From positions 4,583,741 to 4,647,740 of the forward strand of contig NZ_KI911557.1 of assembly GCF_000515215.1 (NCBI RefSeq): a stretch of DNA of 64,000 nt, in the 5' to 3' direction. Position 1 is the stretch's first letter. The number at the start of each line of letters is the position of its first letter. Of this stretch, positions 1-10,265 are shown one piece after another. The notes under the pieces are model-generated. The model was not told the DNA's origin. It did no database searches and saw only the letters and a program-made list of their open reading frames with translations. Made by a program: the position numbers and the translations under genes. This stretch comes from Methylomonas sp. 11b. GTDB taxonomy: Bacteria; Pseudomonadota; Gammaproteobacteria; Methylococcales; Methylomonadaceae.

Positions 1-1051
1 AACTGCGGTGCAAAATGATCTGACCGCTGCTCAAGCGGGCCATATCCAGAATTTTGCCGGTGAGCTCAGACATGCGTTGCGCTTCGTCCAATACAGATTG
101 ATTCAACTCTTGGCGTTCCATGGCTGATAAACCGGCATCATTCTCGATAGCGGTGCCGACCGCACCAATGATGCGGGTCAAAGGCGTGCGTAGGTCATGG
201 GAAATGGAGCTTAACAACGCATTGCGCAAGGCTTCAGTTTCGGCTTGCAGATTGGCCTCGCGGGCTTGAGCGGCTAGCTGAAATCGCTCCAAGGTTTGCG
301 CGATTAAATGGCAGAAGGTGTTTACTTCCGGCGATTGTCTGACCAATGCTTCAGTTTGTAGGATGGTTAACACACCTTGCACGGCACTAGATCCGTGCAG
401 CGGGTAATAGCTTAAAGGGTGCTGCTGTCTGACTTCGCCTTTCTCGAAGGCCCCTTGTGCCAGAGCAAGATCGATGTTGTGCAGTGAAACGGGTAATACC
501 TGATTTGTCTGTATTTGCAGGCCGTTTTCGGTATTGGCAATCAGCAGCACCGAATCCGTACCAAATTCATTGTCGATATGTTCGGCCGCGATACGGGCAA
601 CGGCGTTGTGATCCTGGGCCGCGGACAGGTCACGACTCAATCGATAGAGCGCATTAGTATGCGATTCACGTTGTTTGGCTAACTCGGCTTGCAAGCGTGA
701 TTTTTCAAGCAAGCTGCCGGTGACGTTCGCGACAATGATCATTACCGCCAAGCCGACGATATTTTCCAGGTCGCTAATCGCAAACGAGAAAATTGGCCGG
801 GCAAAATAAAAGGCAAAGGTTGGCGCGCTGAGTAGCGAGGCGACGATGGACGCGCTGCGACCATAGCGGCTGGCGACCAGAAATACGCCCAGCAAGTAAG
901 TCATCAGGATGCTGGCCGGTCCCAATAGGTCGCGCAAAGGCCAATCGATCAGCGTGCAAATGAAGGGCGCGGCTAAACCCCAGGCATGGCCGATGAAACG
1001 CTCGTTTCTCGCTAAGTTCGGGCTGGAGCCGAAAACGCCAGATAATTTCAT
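1..1051 (-). CDS. KdpD-like sensor histidine kinase lacking the KdpD/Usp N-terminus (3' end off the left edge)
   Basis: This reading frame was found by translating the minus strand; its C-terminus lies beyond the window. About 350 residues are present. First comes a short cytoplasmic lead, then a DUF4118-type block of closely packed membrane helices (including ..GPASILMTYLLGVFLVASR). A GAF-like region follows, then the dimerisation helix with the phospho-acceptor His in SISHDLRTPLT. The order matches the C-terminal half of KdpD, but the cytosolic KdpD and Usp domains are absent. The ATPase domain must lie off the edge. The ATG at 1051 follows the nhaD stop by 24 bases in the same frame and has no clear Shine-Dalgarno, so translation is probably coupled to nhaD. 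A role in sensing K+/Na+ or membrane state is inferred from KdpD and the antiporter neighbour. Confidence 0.82.
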   Translation of the reverse strand, partial: MKLSGVFGSSPNLARNERFIGHAWGLAAPFICTLIDWPLRDLLGPASILMTYLLGVFLVASRYGRSASIVASLLSAPTFAFYFARPIFSFAISDLENIVGLAVMIIVANVTGSLLEKSRLQAELAKQRESHTNALYRLSRDLSAAQDHNAVARIAAEHIDNEFGTDSVLLIANTENGLQIQTNQVLPVSLHNIDLALAQGAFEKGEVRQQHPLSYYPLHGSSAVQGVLTILQTEALVRQSPEVNTFCHLIAQTLERFQLAAQAREANLQAETEALRNALLSSISHDLRTPLTRIIGAVGTAIENDAGLSAMERQELNQSVLDEAQRMSELTGKILDMARLSSGQIILHRS

Positions 1052-1075
1052 CAATCCGTTTAAGGCTTCTGCTGG

Positions 1076-2521
1076 TCAGAAAGACCCTGCATTGACCAGC
1101 ATATGAGTGCCGATACTGGCAAAGTATGCCAACAGGATTACCGGACACCATTTCATATGGCTGCCGAACGTATATTGTCCTTTGGCTTGGCCCATTAAAC
1201 CGATGCCTGGCGCGGAGCCAATTGCCAGCAGGCTGCCGCCAACGCCCAACGTCAAGGTCAGCAACAGCCATTGTCCTTGCGGAATATCGGGATGCATGGT
1301 TAACACGGCGAACATCAAAGTGCCGTTATCGACGAATGCTGACGATAAACCGATCATCACATTCGCCAGAGTCGGGCTGAATTGCCCGTATAGCACCTGT
1401 GAAATCGCATCAAGATAGCCTATGAAGCCTAGGCCACCGATGCCCATCATCGCGCCGTAGAAGAACAGTAAAGTATCCCATTCCAGTCGGCCCACTTTAT
1501 CGAAAACATCCAGGCGCTTGGCTTCAATAGACAGCGAATGCAAATCGCCACCGCCGAAAAATAGCGAAAACTCCGACTGTTGCGGATTACTTGGCTTATC
1601 GGATTTTTGCAAATAGAAATAAAAGAATTGTAACAAGGATAGACCTGCCATCATGCCGGCTGCCGCCGGTAATCCCAACGCCATATCAAAACCAACCGCC
1701 AAGCTGATGGTGACGCCGAACAGGAATATGATGCGTTTGGCCCCGCGTGGTAACAAAATTTGCTGGGGTTCGATAATGGGTTTGTCTTTGGGTAGTGCAA
1801 AATGCATAGCTGCGGCTGGTACCAAAAAGTTGACGAGACAAGGTACGAACAATTTAAAAAACTCGGTAAAACCCAGCATGCCATGTTGCCAAACAAACAG
1901 CGTCGATATGCCGCCCAACGGGCTAAATGTGCCGCCGGCATTGGTGGCAATCACGATGTTCAAACAGCCCAGTGAGACAAAACGCGGACTGTTTTTGCCA
2001 ACGGCTACCACGACAGCGCCCATCAACAAGCCGGCGGTTAAGCCGTTGACGATACAGGAAATTAGAAAAACTAAAAATCCCGTTATCCAAAATAGTCGTC
2101 GATAGCTGAGGTCTTTACTGACCAGCCAAATCTTCAGCGCATCGAAAATGCCCATATCCTCCATGGCGTTCAGATAAGTCATCGATACCATGATGAATAG
2201 CAGCAATTCGATGTAAGTCTGCAAGTTCGCCTTAAAAGCGGTAGTTGCCGGTAAACTGTCGCCGTGTTGTTGATACGCCAGGACGATGACAAACCAGATC
2301 AATGCCGCTGCCAGCAGCATTGGTTTGGATTTGCGGAGATTGGTCACATCTTCGAGCATCGCTGAGATATACGCGATGATCATCACGACCAGCGAAAAGT
2401 AGCCAACCCAATGCTGAGTAAGATCAAGATGAAACGACTGCGGCGGCGTCGCAGACTCGGCAAATCCGGGGCCGGGAAATATCAGCGACACTAATCCAAA
2501 TAGATAGACAACCCGCAGCAT
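1076..2521 (-). CDS. nhaD: Na+/H+ antiporter NhaD
   Basis: Inner-membrane antiporter that exchanges cytoplasmic Na+ (or Li+) for protons. The 481-residue product starts with a signal-like hydrophobic segment (MLRVVYLFGLVSLIFPG) ending near AESA, then about a dozen membrane helices. Conserved NhaD/ArsB-type stretches include NAGGTFSPLGGISTLFVWQ and SSAFVDNGTLMFAVLTM, where polar residues sit inside helices. Length is usual for NhaD. The gene leads a minus-strand unit with the KdpD-like kinase directly downstream in the same frame. Such a cation transporter/sensor pairing suggests ion-responsive control, which is inference. Family assignment is firm; the transported ion is from family knowledge. 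Confidence 0.9.
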   Translation of the reverse strand: MLRVVYLFGLVSLIFPGPGFAESATPPQSFHLDLTQHWVGYFSLVVMIIAYISAMLEDVTNLRKSKPMLLAAALIWFVIVLAYQQHGDSLPATTAFKANLQTYIELLLFIMVSMTYLNAMEDMGIFDALKIWLVSKDLSYRRLFWITGFLVFLISCIVNGLTAGLLMGAVVVAVGKNSPRFVSLGCLNIVIATNAGGTFSPLGGISTLFVWQHGMLGFTEFFKLFVPCLVNFLVPAAAMHFALPKDKPIIEPQQILLPRGAKRIIFLFGVTISLAVGFDMALGLPAAAGMMAGLSLLQFFYFYLQKSDKPSNPQQSEFSLFFGGGDLHSLSIEAKRLDVFDKVGRLEWDTLLFFYGAMMGIGGLGFIGYLDAISQVLYGQFSPTLANVMIGLSSAFVDNGTLMFAVLTMHPDIPQGQWLLLTLTLGVGGSLLAIGSAPGIGLMGQAKGQYTFGSHMKWCPVILLAYFASIGTHMLVNAGSF

Positions 2522-2892
2522 GCGTTCTCCGGTTAACGAGATAAATGAAGATGCCTCAAAATTGCTTGGTTTCCGGCGACTTTGGACGATCTACGGATTG
2601 TATTTTTAGCCGTGTAAAAAAAGCGTAAAGAGGCAATGTTTGCAAGCAAAGCCGCTACATGTGCAAAATTTGAGATCGACTTTGTTAAAGGCTGCTAGCG
2701 TTTGCTGCCAGGCGCACAGCTGTGGTTGGTCAAGCGACAACAGCAATGTTTTTACACATTGATTTTCGAGACCAAATGCTTCGTTCAGTTTAAGGCGTAG
2801 TGTTAAGCGGATTTAAATTCCATTCGAATCGAAATGGCATTTCGAAGATAATAGCCGGCTTTGTAAACGTCCTTGAGCGTCTCTAACCAGGC
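2522..2892. other. Divergent intergenic region between nhaD and smc
   Basis: This 371-base region separates two divergent genes and should hold both promoters. I see no coding frame with a credible start and no RNA gene. An imperfect 18-base palindrome (CCATTCGAATCGAAATGG, 2820-2837) lies about 55 bases before smc. A GATAAT-like -10 hexamer follows near 2847-2852. Neither has a convincing -35 partner, so no promoter is called. Confidence 0.5.
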
Positions 2893-5800
2893 ATGAAGCT
2901 GGAAAAAATCAAACTTTCGGGTTTTAAATCCTTTGTCGATCCCACCACGATACCGATCAACGGCAATCTGACTGCGATTGTTGGTCCTAACGGTTGCGGC
3001 AAATCCAATATCATCGACGCGGTGCGTTGGGTGATGGGCGAAAGCTCGGCCAAGCATTTGCGTGGCGGCAATATGGCCGACGTGATTTTCAACGGTTCGT
3101 CGGGGCGCAAGCCGGTCAGCATGGCCTCGGTGGAACTGGTATTCGACAACAGCGAAGGTAAGGCGGGTGGGGAGTATTCACAATACGCCACGATTTCCAT
3201 CAAGCGCCAGGTCAGCCGCGACGGCCAGTCGCTGTTCATGTTGAACGGTTCCAAATGCCGACGTAAAGACATCACCGATCTGTTTTTGGGTACCGGTCTA
3301 GGTTCGCGCAGCTACGCGATTATCGAGCAGGGCACGATTTCGCGGATGGTGGAAGCCAAGCCCGAAGATCTGCGGGTGCATATCGAGGAAGCGGCGGGCG
3401 TTTCCAAATATAAGGAAAGACGGTCGGAAACCGAAACCCGCATGCGCCATACCCGCGAGAATCTGGAGCGGCTGAACGATTTGCGTGACGAGGTCGAAAA
3501 GCAAATCAAGAATTTGGCCAAGCAGGCGGAAAAGGCCGAGAAATACACCGAGCTGAAAAAGCAGGAACGCCAATACAAACAAGAGCTGCTGGCGATGCGC
3601 TGGCAAAATTTTCAGCGTTCCGCGCAGAAGCTGGAAGAAAAACTGCAAAGTATCGCCGCCGAGCACAATCGGCTGTTCGTGTTGCTGCGCGATACCGAAA
3701 AAGCCATGGAGCTGAAACGCGGCGAACAGAAAGCTCAGCAACAACATCTGGACAGCACTCAGGCCGAATACTATGCGGTGGTCGCCGAAGTCAGTCGGCT
3801 GGAACAGACCATCAAGCACAATCAAAAAAGCCACGAAGAAACCCTGGTTGAGATCAATCGTTTGAAATTGCAGGCGGAGCAAGCGCAATCCGAATGCGAG
3901 CAGGATAGGCAGCAGCTGGAGGAAATTCGCCAGACCTTGCTGGAAGCCGAAGAAACCATGATTGTGGCCCGCGAACGCGAGGAAGACTTGCTGGGCATTC
4001 AACAAGACGCGCATTTGCAAAAGCAGCAATGGCAGCAGCAGTGGGAAGCGTTTTTGGCGGAAAACGCCGGTTACCGCGAACAAGCGGAAGTGCAGCGGAC
4101 CAAGCTGGTACAGCTGGAAAATCAAAACCGGCAGTTGCAGACGCGCTTGGACAAATTAAACGGCGAACGTGGCGGCCTGGCCGACACCCGGTTGCAACTG
4201 GCATTGGAAACGCTGGATAGCAGTATCGAATTGATTGAAGCCGAACGTGATGCGTTGCAGCAGCAACTGGAAGTCGTGCTGCAACGCATCGCCGAACTAC
4301 GGCCGGCCATCAAACAACTTCACGACAGCCTGCACGCCAGCCGAGCGGAATTGCAGAAGGTTAACGGCAAGATCAGTTCCTTGGAATTGTTGCAGCAGCA
4401 CGCGATGGGTAAGGATAAAAAAGAGTTGGGCGTCTGGCTGGAGCAGGTAGGCTTGGAGCAACAGCCGCGCTTAGCTGAATTTCTGGATGTGGAAGAAGGC
4501 TGGGAAACCGCCGTGGAAACGGTATTGGGCAGTTACCTGGAAGCGATCTGTGTAGATAGCGCCGATTCGATATTGGGCGAGTTGCAGGATTTGACCAAAC
4601 AGTCCTTGGTGGTGTTTGAAACGCATGCCAGTTCAAGCGGTGCTAGTGCTGATTCGGTGGCTTTGGCGAGTAAGTTGCGCAGTCGCTGGGATTTATCCAG
4701 TCTATTAAGCGGCATCTACTGCGCCGAGACCATGCAACAGGCCCGGCAAATGAATTTACAGGCGCACGAGTCGGTGGTGTTGGCCGACGGCACCTGGCTG
4801 GGTAGGGATTGGATCAAAATCAGCCGGGGCAGCGACAGCAAGGCCGGTGTATTGCATCGCGAAAAAGAATTGCGGGAACTTAAGCAGCGGCAAAGCGAAC
4901 TGCAAATGACGATTGCCGAGGATGAAGAACAATTGGCGAACGCTGAACAGGAGTTAAAGGCCGCCGAAAGCAATCGTGAGCAGTACCAACAAAAGGAAAA
5001 GCTGCTGAGCGCCGAGTTTTCCGCGAAAAGCGCCGAGTACAGCGCGCAGTCAGCCCGCTTTGAGCAGCAAAAGCGCCGCCTGGAGCAACTCGATCACGAG
5101 ATAGAGGAAATCAGCCAACATCTGGCGGAAAACGCCGAAAGCATCTCCGAAGCGGAGATGATCAAGCAGGATGCCGAGCAAGCTTTGGGCGACCTGGGCG
5201 ACAAGAAAACCGAATTGGAGCAACTGAATCAACAAATTCAAGCGCAACAGCAAAACACCGATGCCTCGGTCGATGAGGCGCGCCGACATTTGCATAGGCT
5301 GCATGCGCAAATCGAATCGCTGAAATCCTCGGAAGTGCTGACCGCCAAACAGATCGAGCGTCTGCAATTGCAACATCAACAATCGGCCGACCGCATCGCC
5401 GAGTTGGAAAACAAATTGCACTATGCTTTGGCACCGCTCGACGACGAGAAATTGCAGCTGGAAGAGTTGTTGGAGAGAAAAGCCGAATTCGAGGATAACC
5501 TTCAGTCCGAACGCCAGGCGCAACACGCCAGCGAACAGACAGTCAGTCAATTGGCTGAGCAATACTCGCAAACCCAACGGTCCTTGGAAAAACAAAAAGA
5601 AGCCTTGGATCAGGTGCGTTTCGAGCAACAGGACAGCCGGGTGCGGCAGCAAACGATTGCGGAGCAACTAACAGAAGTCGATGCCGATCCGGAGGCGATA
5701 CTAACCAATCTGTCCGAAGGCGCAACGGAAGCTAAGTGGAAAAATGCGGTCGATGATTTGACCGATCAGATAGAAAAGCTGGGGTCCATCAATCTGACGG

Positions 5801-6393
5801 CGATCGAGGAATTCAAAACCCAGTCCGAACGGATGAAGTTTTTAAATGAACAGCATGATGATTTGGTCGATGCGTTGAATACCCTGGATCAGGCGATCAG
5901 CAAGATCGACAAAGAAAGTCGCCAGCGCTTCAAAGAGACATTCGACAAGATCAATAACGGTTTGAAAGAGAAGTTTCCGCGTTTATTCGGCGGCGGTCAG
6001 GCTTATCTGGAATTGACCGAGGACGATTTGCTGGAAGCCGGCGTCAATATCATTGCCCGGCCGCCCGGCAAGCGCAACAGCTCGATTCATCTATTGTCAG
6101 GCGGTGAAAAGGCCTTGACGGCGGTAGCCTTGGTGTTCTCCATTTTTGAACTGAATCCGGCGCCGTTCTGTTTGCTTGATGAAGTGGACGCACCGCTCGA
6201 CGATGCTAACGTGGTGCGTTTTTCACAAATGGTGGAAGACATGTCGGCAACCGTACAGTTTTTGTATATTTCGCACAACAAAGTCACAATGGAAATTGCA
6301 AAACATCTGGCAGGTGTTACCATGAAGGAGCCTGGAGTATCCAGAATGGTGGCGGTTGATATTGATGAAGCAGTGAGCATGGCAGAAAGCTAA
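2893..6393 (+). CDS. smc: Chromosome segregation protein SMC
   Basis: SMC ATPase that compacts and helps segregate the chromosome. The 1166-residue product has the usual length. The Walker A motif GPNGCGKSN lies near residue 32 in the N-terminal head. Long Glu/Gln/Lys-rich coiled coils flank a hinge at about residues 515-640. The C-terminal head carries the ABC signature LLSGGEKAL and Walker B CLLDEVDAPLDDAN. The start follows the family consensus MKLEKIKLSGFKSF; the upstream Shine-Dalgarno is weak (CCAGG). The gene overlaps zipA by one base, an order also seen in pseudomonads. No scpA or scpB lies in the window. The presence of SMC rather than MukB separates this organism from enterobacteria. 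Confidence 0.97.
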   Translation: MKLEKIKLSGFKSFVDPTTIPINGNLTAIVGPNGCGKSNIIDAVRWVMGESSAKHLRGGNMADVIFNGSSGRKPVSMASVELVFDNSEGKAGGEYSQYATISIKRQVSRDGQSLFMLNGSKCRRKDITDLFLGTGLGSRSYAIIEQGTISRMVEAKPEDLRVHIEEAAGVSKYKERRSETETRMRHTRENLERLNDLRDEVEKQIKNLAKQAEKAEKYTELKKQERQYKQELLAMRWQNFQRSAQKLEEKLQSIAAEHNRLFVLLRDTEKAMELKRGEQKAQQQHLDSTQAEYYAVVAEVSRLEQTIKHNQKSHEETLVEINRLKLQAEQAQSECEQDRQQLEEIRQTLLEAEETMIVAREREEDLLGIQQDAHLQKQQWQQQWEAFLAENAGYREQAEVQRTKLVQLENQNRQLQTRLDKLNGERGGLADTRLQLALETLDSSIELIEAERDALQQQLEVVLQRIAELRPAIKQLHDSLHASRAELQKVNGKISSLELLQQHAMGKDKKELGVWLEQVGLEQQPRLAEFLDVEEGWETAVETVLGSYLEAICVDSADSILGELQDLTKQSLVVFETHASSSGASADSVALASKLRSRWDLSSLLSGIYCAETMQQARQMNLQAHESVVLADGTWLGRDWIKISRGSDSKAGVLHREKELRELKQRQSELQMTIAEDEEQLANAEQELKAAESNREQYQQKEKLLSAEFSAKSAEYSAQSARFEQQKRRLEQLDHEIEEISQHLAENAESISEAEMIKQDAEQALGDLGDKKTELEQLNQQIQAQQQNTDASVDEARRHLHRLHAQIESLKSSEVLTAKQIERLQLQHQQSADRIAELENKLHYALAPLDDEKLQLEELLERKAEFEDNLQSERQAQHASEQTVSQLAEQYSQTQRSLEKQKEALDQVRFEQQDSRVRQQTIAEQLTEVDADPEAILTNLSEGATEAKWKNAVDDLTDQIEKLGSINLTAIEEFKTQSERMKFLNEQHDDLVDALNTLDQAISKIDKESRQRFKETFDKINNGLKEKFPRLFGGGQAYLELTEDDLLEAGVNIIARPPGKRNSSIHLLSGGEKALTAVALVFSIFELNPAPFCLLDEVDAPLDDANVVRFSQMVEDMSATVQFLYISHNKVTMEIAKHLAGVTMKEPGVSRMVAVDIDEAVSMAES

Positions 6394-7130
6394 TGGATAA
6401 AGAATTATTAAGAGTCGTGATTATTTTGATCGGCGTGCTGGTGATGATCGGCATGGTGTTGTGGCATTTCGTCAAATCGTTGCGAGAAAGACGCACGCCC
6501 GACGATTATTATGACGAGGACTCTTACGACGACCGAGTGGTTGACGAGTTTTCGGTTGAGGAAGACGACGATGAGATGGATGTATTTGCGTTGGGCAGCG
6601 AGTTGGTTGATGGAGATGCTCTGTTAGACGATCAAGCCATCAAGCCCAGCCCAAAACCCTCGGCCGATGTTTCGCGTAAAGATGTCGATAAGAAACAAGC
6701 CGCTACCTTGGCTAATTCTCGGCGTTTGGAATTGCCGGCCTTGATCGAGTTCAGCATCGTGGCGCGCGCCGATCAGGGCTTTAACGGCGAAGATCTGTTC
6801 GAGGCTTTCGAACGTGTGGGCTTACGCTATGGTAGTGTGCGGGTGTTCGAACGCGTGGATGCCAATCGCATGGTCGATTTTGCTGTCGCCAGCATGGTCG
6901 ATCCCGGTACTTTTCCCGATACCGGGCTGCAAGACTTTTATTGCCCCGGCATCGTGTTTTTCATGCAGCCACGTGAGGTTGATGCGCCGTTGGCGGTATT
7001 CGATGACTTCATGGAAACCATCGATACTCTGGCCGACGAACTGGACGGCGTGGTCTGGGACAATCAGCGGCAGCCGCTGACTGCGGAAACCGTCGCGCAG
7101 TTTAGACAAATATTGGCCAAGGCCGCCTAA
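6393..7130 (+). CDS. zipA: Cell division protein ZipA
   Basis: Inner-membrane anchor for FtsZ at the division septum. The 245-residue protein has one N-terminal membrane helix (about residues 5-27) followed by a basic patch. A very acidic Asp/Glu/Tyr linker comes next (YYDEDSYDDR). The C-terminal FtsZ-binding domain runs from about residue 115 (LIEFSIVARADQGFNGEDLF). The linker is shorter than in E. coli, which accounts for the smaller size. The ATG overlaps the smc stop as TAATG, so translation is coupled. The ligase gene that often follows zipA is absent; lepA comes after a 71-base gap instead. Confidence 0.93.
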   Translation: MDKELLRVVIILIGVLVMIGMVLWHFVKSLRERRTPDDYYDEDSYDDRVVDEFSVEEDDDEMDVFALGSELVDGDALLDDQAIKPSPKPSADVSRKDVDKKQAATLANSRRLELPALIEFSIVARADQGFNGEDLFEAFERVGLRYGSVRVFERVDANRMVDFAVASMVDPGTFPDTGLQDFYCPGIVFFMQPREVDAPLAVFDDFMETIDTLADELDGVVWDNQRQPLTAETVAQFRQILAKAA

Positions 7131-7201
7131 AGCAGTACCTCGCGGGGGCAGGGCAGCCGCCGCATTTATTCTGTAAACCTAACGAATTAACTAGAAGCTA
7201 A

Positions 7202-9001
7202 GTGGATCAAAAAAATATCAGAAATTTCTCCATCATTGCCCATATCGATCACGGGAAATCGACATTGGCAGACCGATTCATTCAAATTTGTGGCGGATTA
7301 AGCGACCGGGAGATGGAGGCGCAAGTACTCGATTCCATGGATCTGGAGAGGGAACGCGGCATCACTATCAAGGCGCAAAGCGTCACCCTGGATTACAAAG
7401 CCAGCGATGGCGTCACCTATCAACTGAATTTTATTGACACACCAGGACACGTGGATTTTTCCTACGAAGTCTCGCGTTCCTTGGCCGCCTGTGAAGGCGC
7501 CTTACTGGTGGTCGATGCCGCGCAAGGTGTGGAAGCGCAAAGTGTGGCCAACTGCTATACCGCCATCGAACAAGGTTTGGAAGTGGTGCCGGTGCTGAAC
7601 AAGATCGATTTGCCCTCCGCCGAGCCGGAGCGGGTGATGGAAGAGATCGAGAATGTCATCGGCATTCCGGCCGACGAAGCCTTGAAAATCAGTGCCAAGA
7701 CCGGCATCGGCGTCGAAGCGGTGCTGGACCAATTGATCCAAAAAATTCCACCACCTGCCGGTGACGAAAATGCGCCGTTACAGGCTTTGATCATCGACTC
7801 CTGGTTCGATAATTATCTGGGCGTGGTTTCGCTGGTGCGTATCGTCAACGGCAATCTGCGTAAAAAACAAAAGATCACCGTGATGACCACCGGTAAGTCG
7901 TTTTTGGTTGAGAAACTGGGGGTCTACACGCCAAAGCAGTTGGAGAAGCAACAGTTACACACCGGTGAAGTGGGCTTCATCGTCGCTGGCATCAAGGATA
8001 TTTTCGGTGCACCGGTAGGGGATACCATCACCGCGACAGATAATCCTGCAACTGAAGCCTTGCCCGGCTTCGAGAAAGTTCAGCCCCGAGTGTTCGCCGG
8101 TTTGTATCCGGTCAGTTCCGACGACTTTGGTGCGATGCGCGAAGCATTGGACAAATTGCGCTTGAACGATTCGGCATTGAATTACGAGCCGGAAACTTCG
8201 CAAGCCTTGGGCTTTGGATTTCGTTGCGGCTTCCTGGGCATGCTGCATATGGAAATCGTCCAGGAGCGACTGGAGCGCGAATACAACATCGACCTAATTA
8301 CCACCGCGCCTACCGTGGTTTACGAAGTAGAAACTCATGGCGGCGAAATAGTGATGGTCGACAACCCGGCTAAACTGCCTGACGTTGGCACCATCGTCGA
8401 GATTCGCGAGCCTATCATTCTGGCGAATATTCTGGTGCCGCAAGCCTACTTGGGCAACGTGATCAATCTGTGTATCGAAAAACGCGGCATTCAGAAAAAC
8501 ATGCAGTATGCCGGTAGCCAGGTGTCGCTGAGCTACGAGTTACCGATGAGCGAAGTGGTGCTGGACTTCTTTGATCGTTTGAAGTCGGTCAGTCGTGGTT
8601 ATGCGTCTTTCGATTACGAATTTTTGCGCTTCGAGCCTGCCCCGCTCGTTAAGCTGGACGTCTTGATCAACGGTGACAAAGTCGACGCCTTGTCTATTAT
8701 CGTTCATCGCGACTTGAGCCAGAATCGCGGCCGCGATTTGGTCGAAAAGATGAAAGATCTGATTCCGCGGCAGATGTACGAAGTGGCGATTCAGGCGGCT
8801 ATCGGCGCAAAAGTCATTGCACGCTCTACGGTAAAAGCCATGCGCAAAAATGTCACAGCCAAATGTTATGGTGGCGACATTACCCGTAAGAAAAAACTGC
8901 TGGAAAAACAGAAAGCCGGTAAAAAACGGATGAAGCAGGTGGGTAGTATCGAGATTCCACAGGAAGCCTTCCTGGCGGTGTTGCAGGTCAACAAAGAGTA
9001 A
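7202..9001 (+). CDS. lepA: Elongation factor 4 (back-translocating GTPase LepA)
   Basis: Ribosome-associated GTPase of the translation factor class. The product of 599 residues shows G1 HIDHGKST, G3 DTPGH and G4 NKID in the N-terminal GTPase domain. EF-G-like domains follow, then the LepA-specific C-terminal domain ([20 protein letters not shown]). The start is GTG at 7202, giving the expected [25 protein letters not shown] just upstream is the likely Shine-Dalgarno. lepB follows after 12 bases, so the two are co-transcribed as in most gammaproteobacteria. Confidence 0.97.
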   Translation: MDQKNIRNFSIIAHIDHGKSTLADRFIQICGGLSDREMEAQVLDSMDLERERGITIKAQSVTLDYKASDGVTYQLNFIDTPGHVDFSYEVSRSLAACEGALLVVDAAQGVEAQSVANCYTAIEQGLEVVPVLNKIDLPSAEPERVMEEIENVIGIPADEALKISAKTGIGVEAVLDQLIQKIPPPAGDENAPLQALIIDSWFDNYLGVVSLVRIVNGNLRKKQKITVMTTGKSFLVEKLGVYTPKQLEKQQLHTGEVGFIVAGIKDIFGAPVGDTITATDNPATEALPGFEKVQPRVFAGLYPVSSDDFGAMREALDKLRLNDSALNYEPETSQALGFGFRCGFLGMLHMEIVQERLEREYNIDLITTAPTVVYEVETHGGEIVMVDNPAKLPDVGTIVEIREPIILANILVPQAYLGNVINLCIEKRGIQKNMQYAGSQVSLSYELPMSEVVLDFFDRLKSVSRGYASFDYEFLRFEPAPLVKLDVLINGDKVDALSIIVHRDLSQNRGRDLVEKMKDLIPRQMYEVAIQAAIGAKVIARSTVKAMRKNVTAKCYGGDITRKKKLLEKQKAGKKRMKQVGSIEIPQEAFLAVLQVNKE

Positions 9002-9013
9002 TAACGATCAATT

Positions 9014-9790
9014 ATGGATTACGATTTTTCATTTTTTCTGGTGGTAGCCAGTTTTGTCACCGGCGTTGTCTGGGGTGGGTATAGCTTATATCTAAAGCGG
9101 GCCAATCTGCCTTATCCTACTGAGAACGAGCCGCTATTGGTCGAATATGCCCGTTCGTTTTTCCCGGTGGTATTGATCGTATTGTTGCTGCGCTCGTTTC
9201 TGTTCGAACCGTTCCGGATTCCGTCGGGATCGATGATGCCGACATTGCTGGTAGGTGATTTTATTTTAGTGAATAAGTTCAGTTACGGGGTGCGCTTACC
9301 GGTTCTGAACACCAAGGTTATCGAAGTTGGCGAACCGAAGCGGGGCGATATCGTGGTGTTCAGGTTTCCGAAACAACCGGAAGTCGATTACATCAAACGG
9401 GTGATTGGTTTGCCGGGGGACCGCATCGCTTACTTTGACAAAAAGCTTCACGTTAACGGCGTTCCTGCCAAGCAAGTGTCGCTGGGGCGCTATCAGGGCG
9501 TTGGGCAGGGCAGCAATATGACCGGTGCCGAGCGTCTGGAAGAGGATTTGCTGGGGATTGAACACTCCATCCTGGTGAGTCGCGGAGCCTCGTCTGTTGA
9601 GGATGTGTTCGTGGTCCCGCAGGGCCAGTATTTCGTCATGGGCGACAACCGCGATAACAGCAACGACAGTCGTTATTGGGGCACGGTACCTGAAGCCAAT
9701 CTGGTGGGTAGAGCCTTTTTTATCTGGATGAATTGGGACTGGCAAAATAACGGTATTGCTTTCGACCGGCTAGGCACAGTGCTGCGTTGA
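9014..9790 (+). CDS. lepB: Signal peptidase I
   Basis: Membrane serine protease that removes signal peptides from exported proteins at the outer face of the inner membrane. The 258-residue product has two N-terminal membrane segments, one near residues 3-24 and one near 48-66. The catalytic Ser lies in FRIPSGSMMPTL and the catalytic Lys in DYIKRVIGLPGDR. The conserved C-terminal boxes MGDNRDNSNDSRYWG and VGRAFFIW are present. It sits between lepA and a DUF4845 gene in the standard lepA-lepB-rnc-era cluster. Length is shorter than the 324 residues of E. coli, as is common outside enterobacteria. Confidence 0.96.
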   Translation: MDYDFSFFLVVASFVTGVVWGGYSLYLKRANLPYPTENEPLLVEYARSFFPVVLIVLLLRSFLFEPFRIPSGSMMPTLLVGDFILVNKFSYGVRLPVLNTKVIEVGEPKRGDIVVFRFPKQPEVDYIKRVIGLPGDRIAYFDKKLHVNGVPAKQVSLGRYQGVGQGSNMTGAERLEEDLLGIEHSILVSRGASSVEDVFVVPQGQYFVMGDNRDNSNDSRYWGTVPEANLVGRAFFIWMNWDWQNNGIAFDRLGTVLR

Positions 9791-9887
9791 GCGGTTTACT
9801 GAGCGGCAATCCGAAAAGACAATGCTTATTGCGGTGGATTCTCGATAGCCGCTGGTTTATTTCTAATTTTTCTCGGGGGGTAGTGTT

Positions 9888-10265
9888 ATGCCGTCATCAT
9901 TAAAAAAACAACGCGGTTTAACCTTTCTGTCTATTGCCTTTATCTTGGCGCTAATCGGTTTCTTTACCCTATTGATTCTAAAAATTGCGCCGATTTACAT
10001 CAATCACAGCCGGGTGGTAAACGCCTTGAAAGCCGTGGAAAATACCACCGATATAGTGACTAAAACCAAGGGTGATATAAAAAGTAGCTTGGAAAAACGC
10101 TTTGATATGAATTATGTAGAGCACGTGACCAATGACAATATCAAAATTGTCGCGCAACCCGGCTATGTGCGGGTTGACATCGACTACGAACGCGTAGAGC
10201 CCATCATGGGTAATTTGAGTGTGTTGGTTGAATTCCATGAGGAATTCGAAGCTGGCAACAGGTGA
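9888..10265 (+). CDS. DUF4845 small membrane protein
   Basis: A 125-residue protein with one N-terminal membrane anchor (FLSIAFILALIGFFTLLILK) behind a short basic segment, and a soluble remainder expected in the periplasm. It matches the DUF4845 family, which in many gammaproteobacteria lies between lepB and rnc; that position is kept here. Its function is not known. The N-terminus (KKQRGLTFLSIAF) resembles type IV pilin-like leaders without a clear cleavage glutamate context, so I do not call it a pilin. The TGA overlaps the rnc GTG start by four bases (GTGA), implying coupling. A GGGGGG-containing Shine-Dalgarno-like stretch precedes the ATG. Confidence 0.8.
   Translation: MPSSLKKQRGLTFLSIAFILALIGFFTLLILKIAPIYINHSRVVNALKAVENTTDIVTKTKGDIKSSLEKRFDMNYVEHVTNDNIKIVAQPGYVRVDIDYERVEPIMGNLSVLVEFHEEFEAGNR

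Noticed and set aside
774..1271. 165-residue minus-strand frame overlapping nhaD and the kinase
   Set aside because: It is out of frame with both recognisable proteins and shows no domain; the kinase frame explains this DNA.
3298..4125. Leu/Phe-rich 275-residue minus-strand frame inside smc
   Set aside because: Antisense of the Glu/Gln/Lys-rich coiled coil reads as Leu/Phe; this is a composition effect, not a membrane protein.
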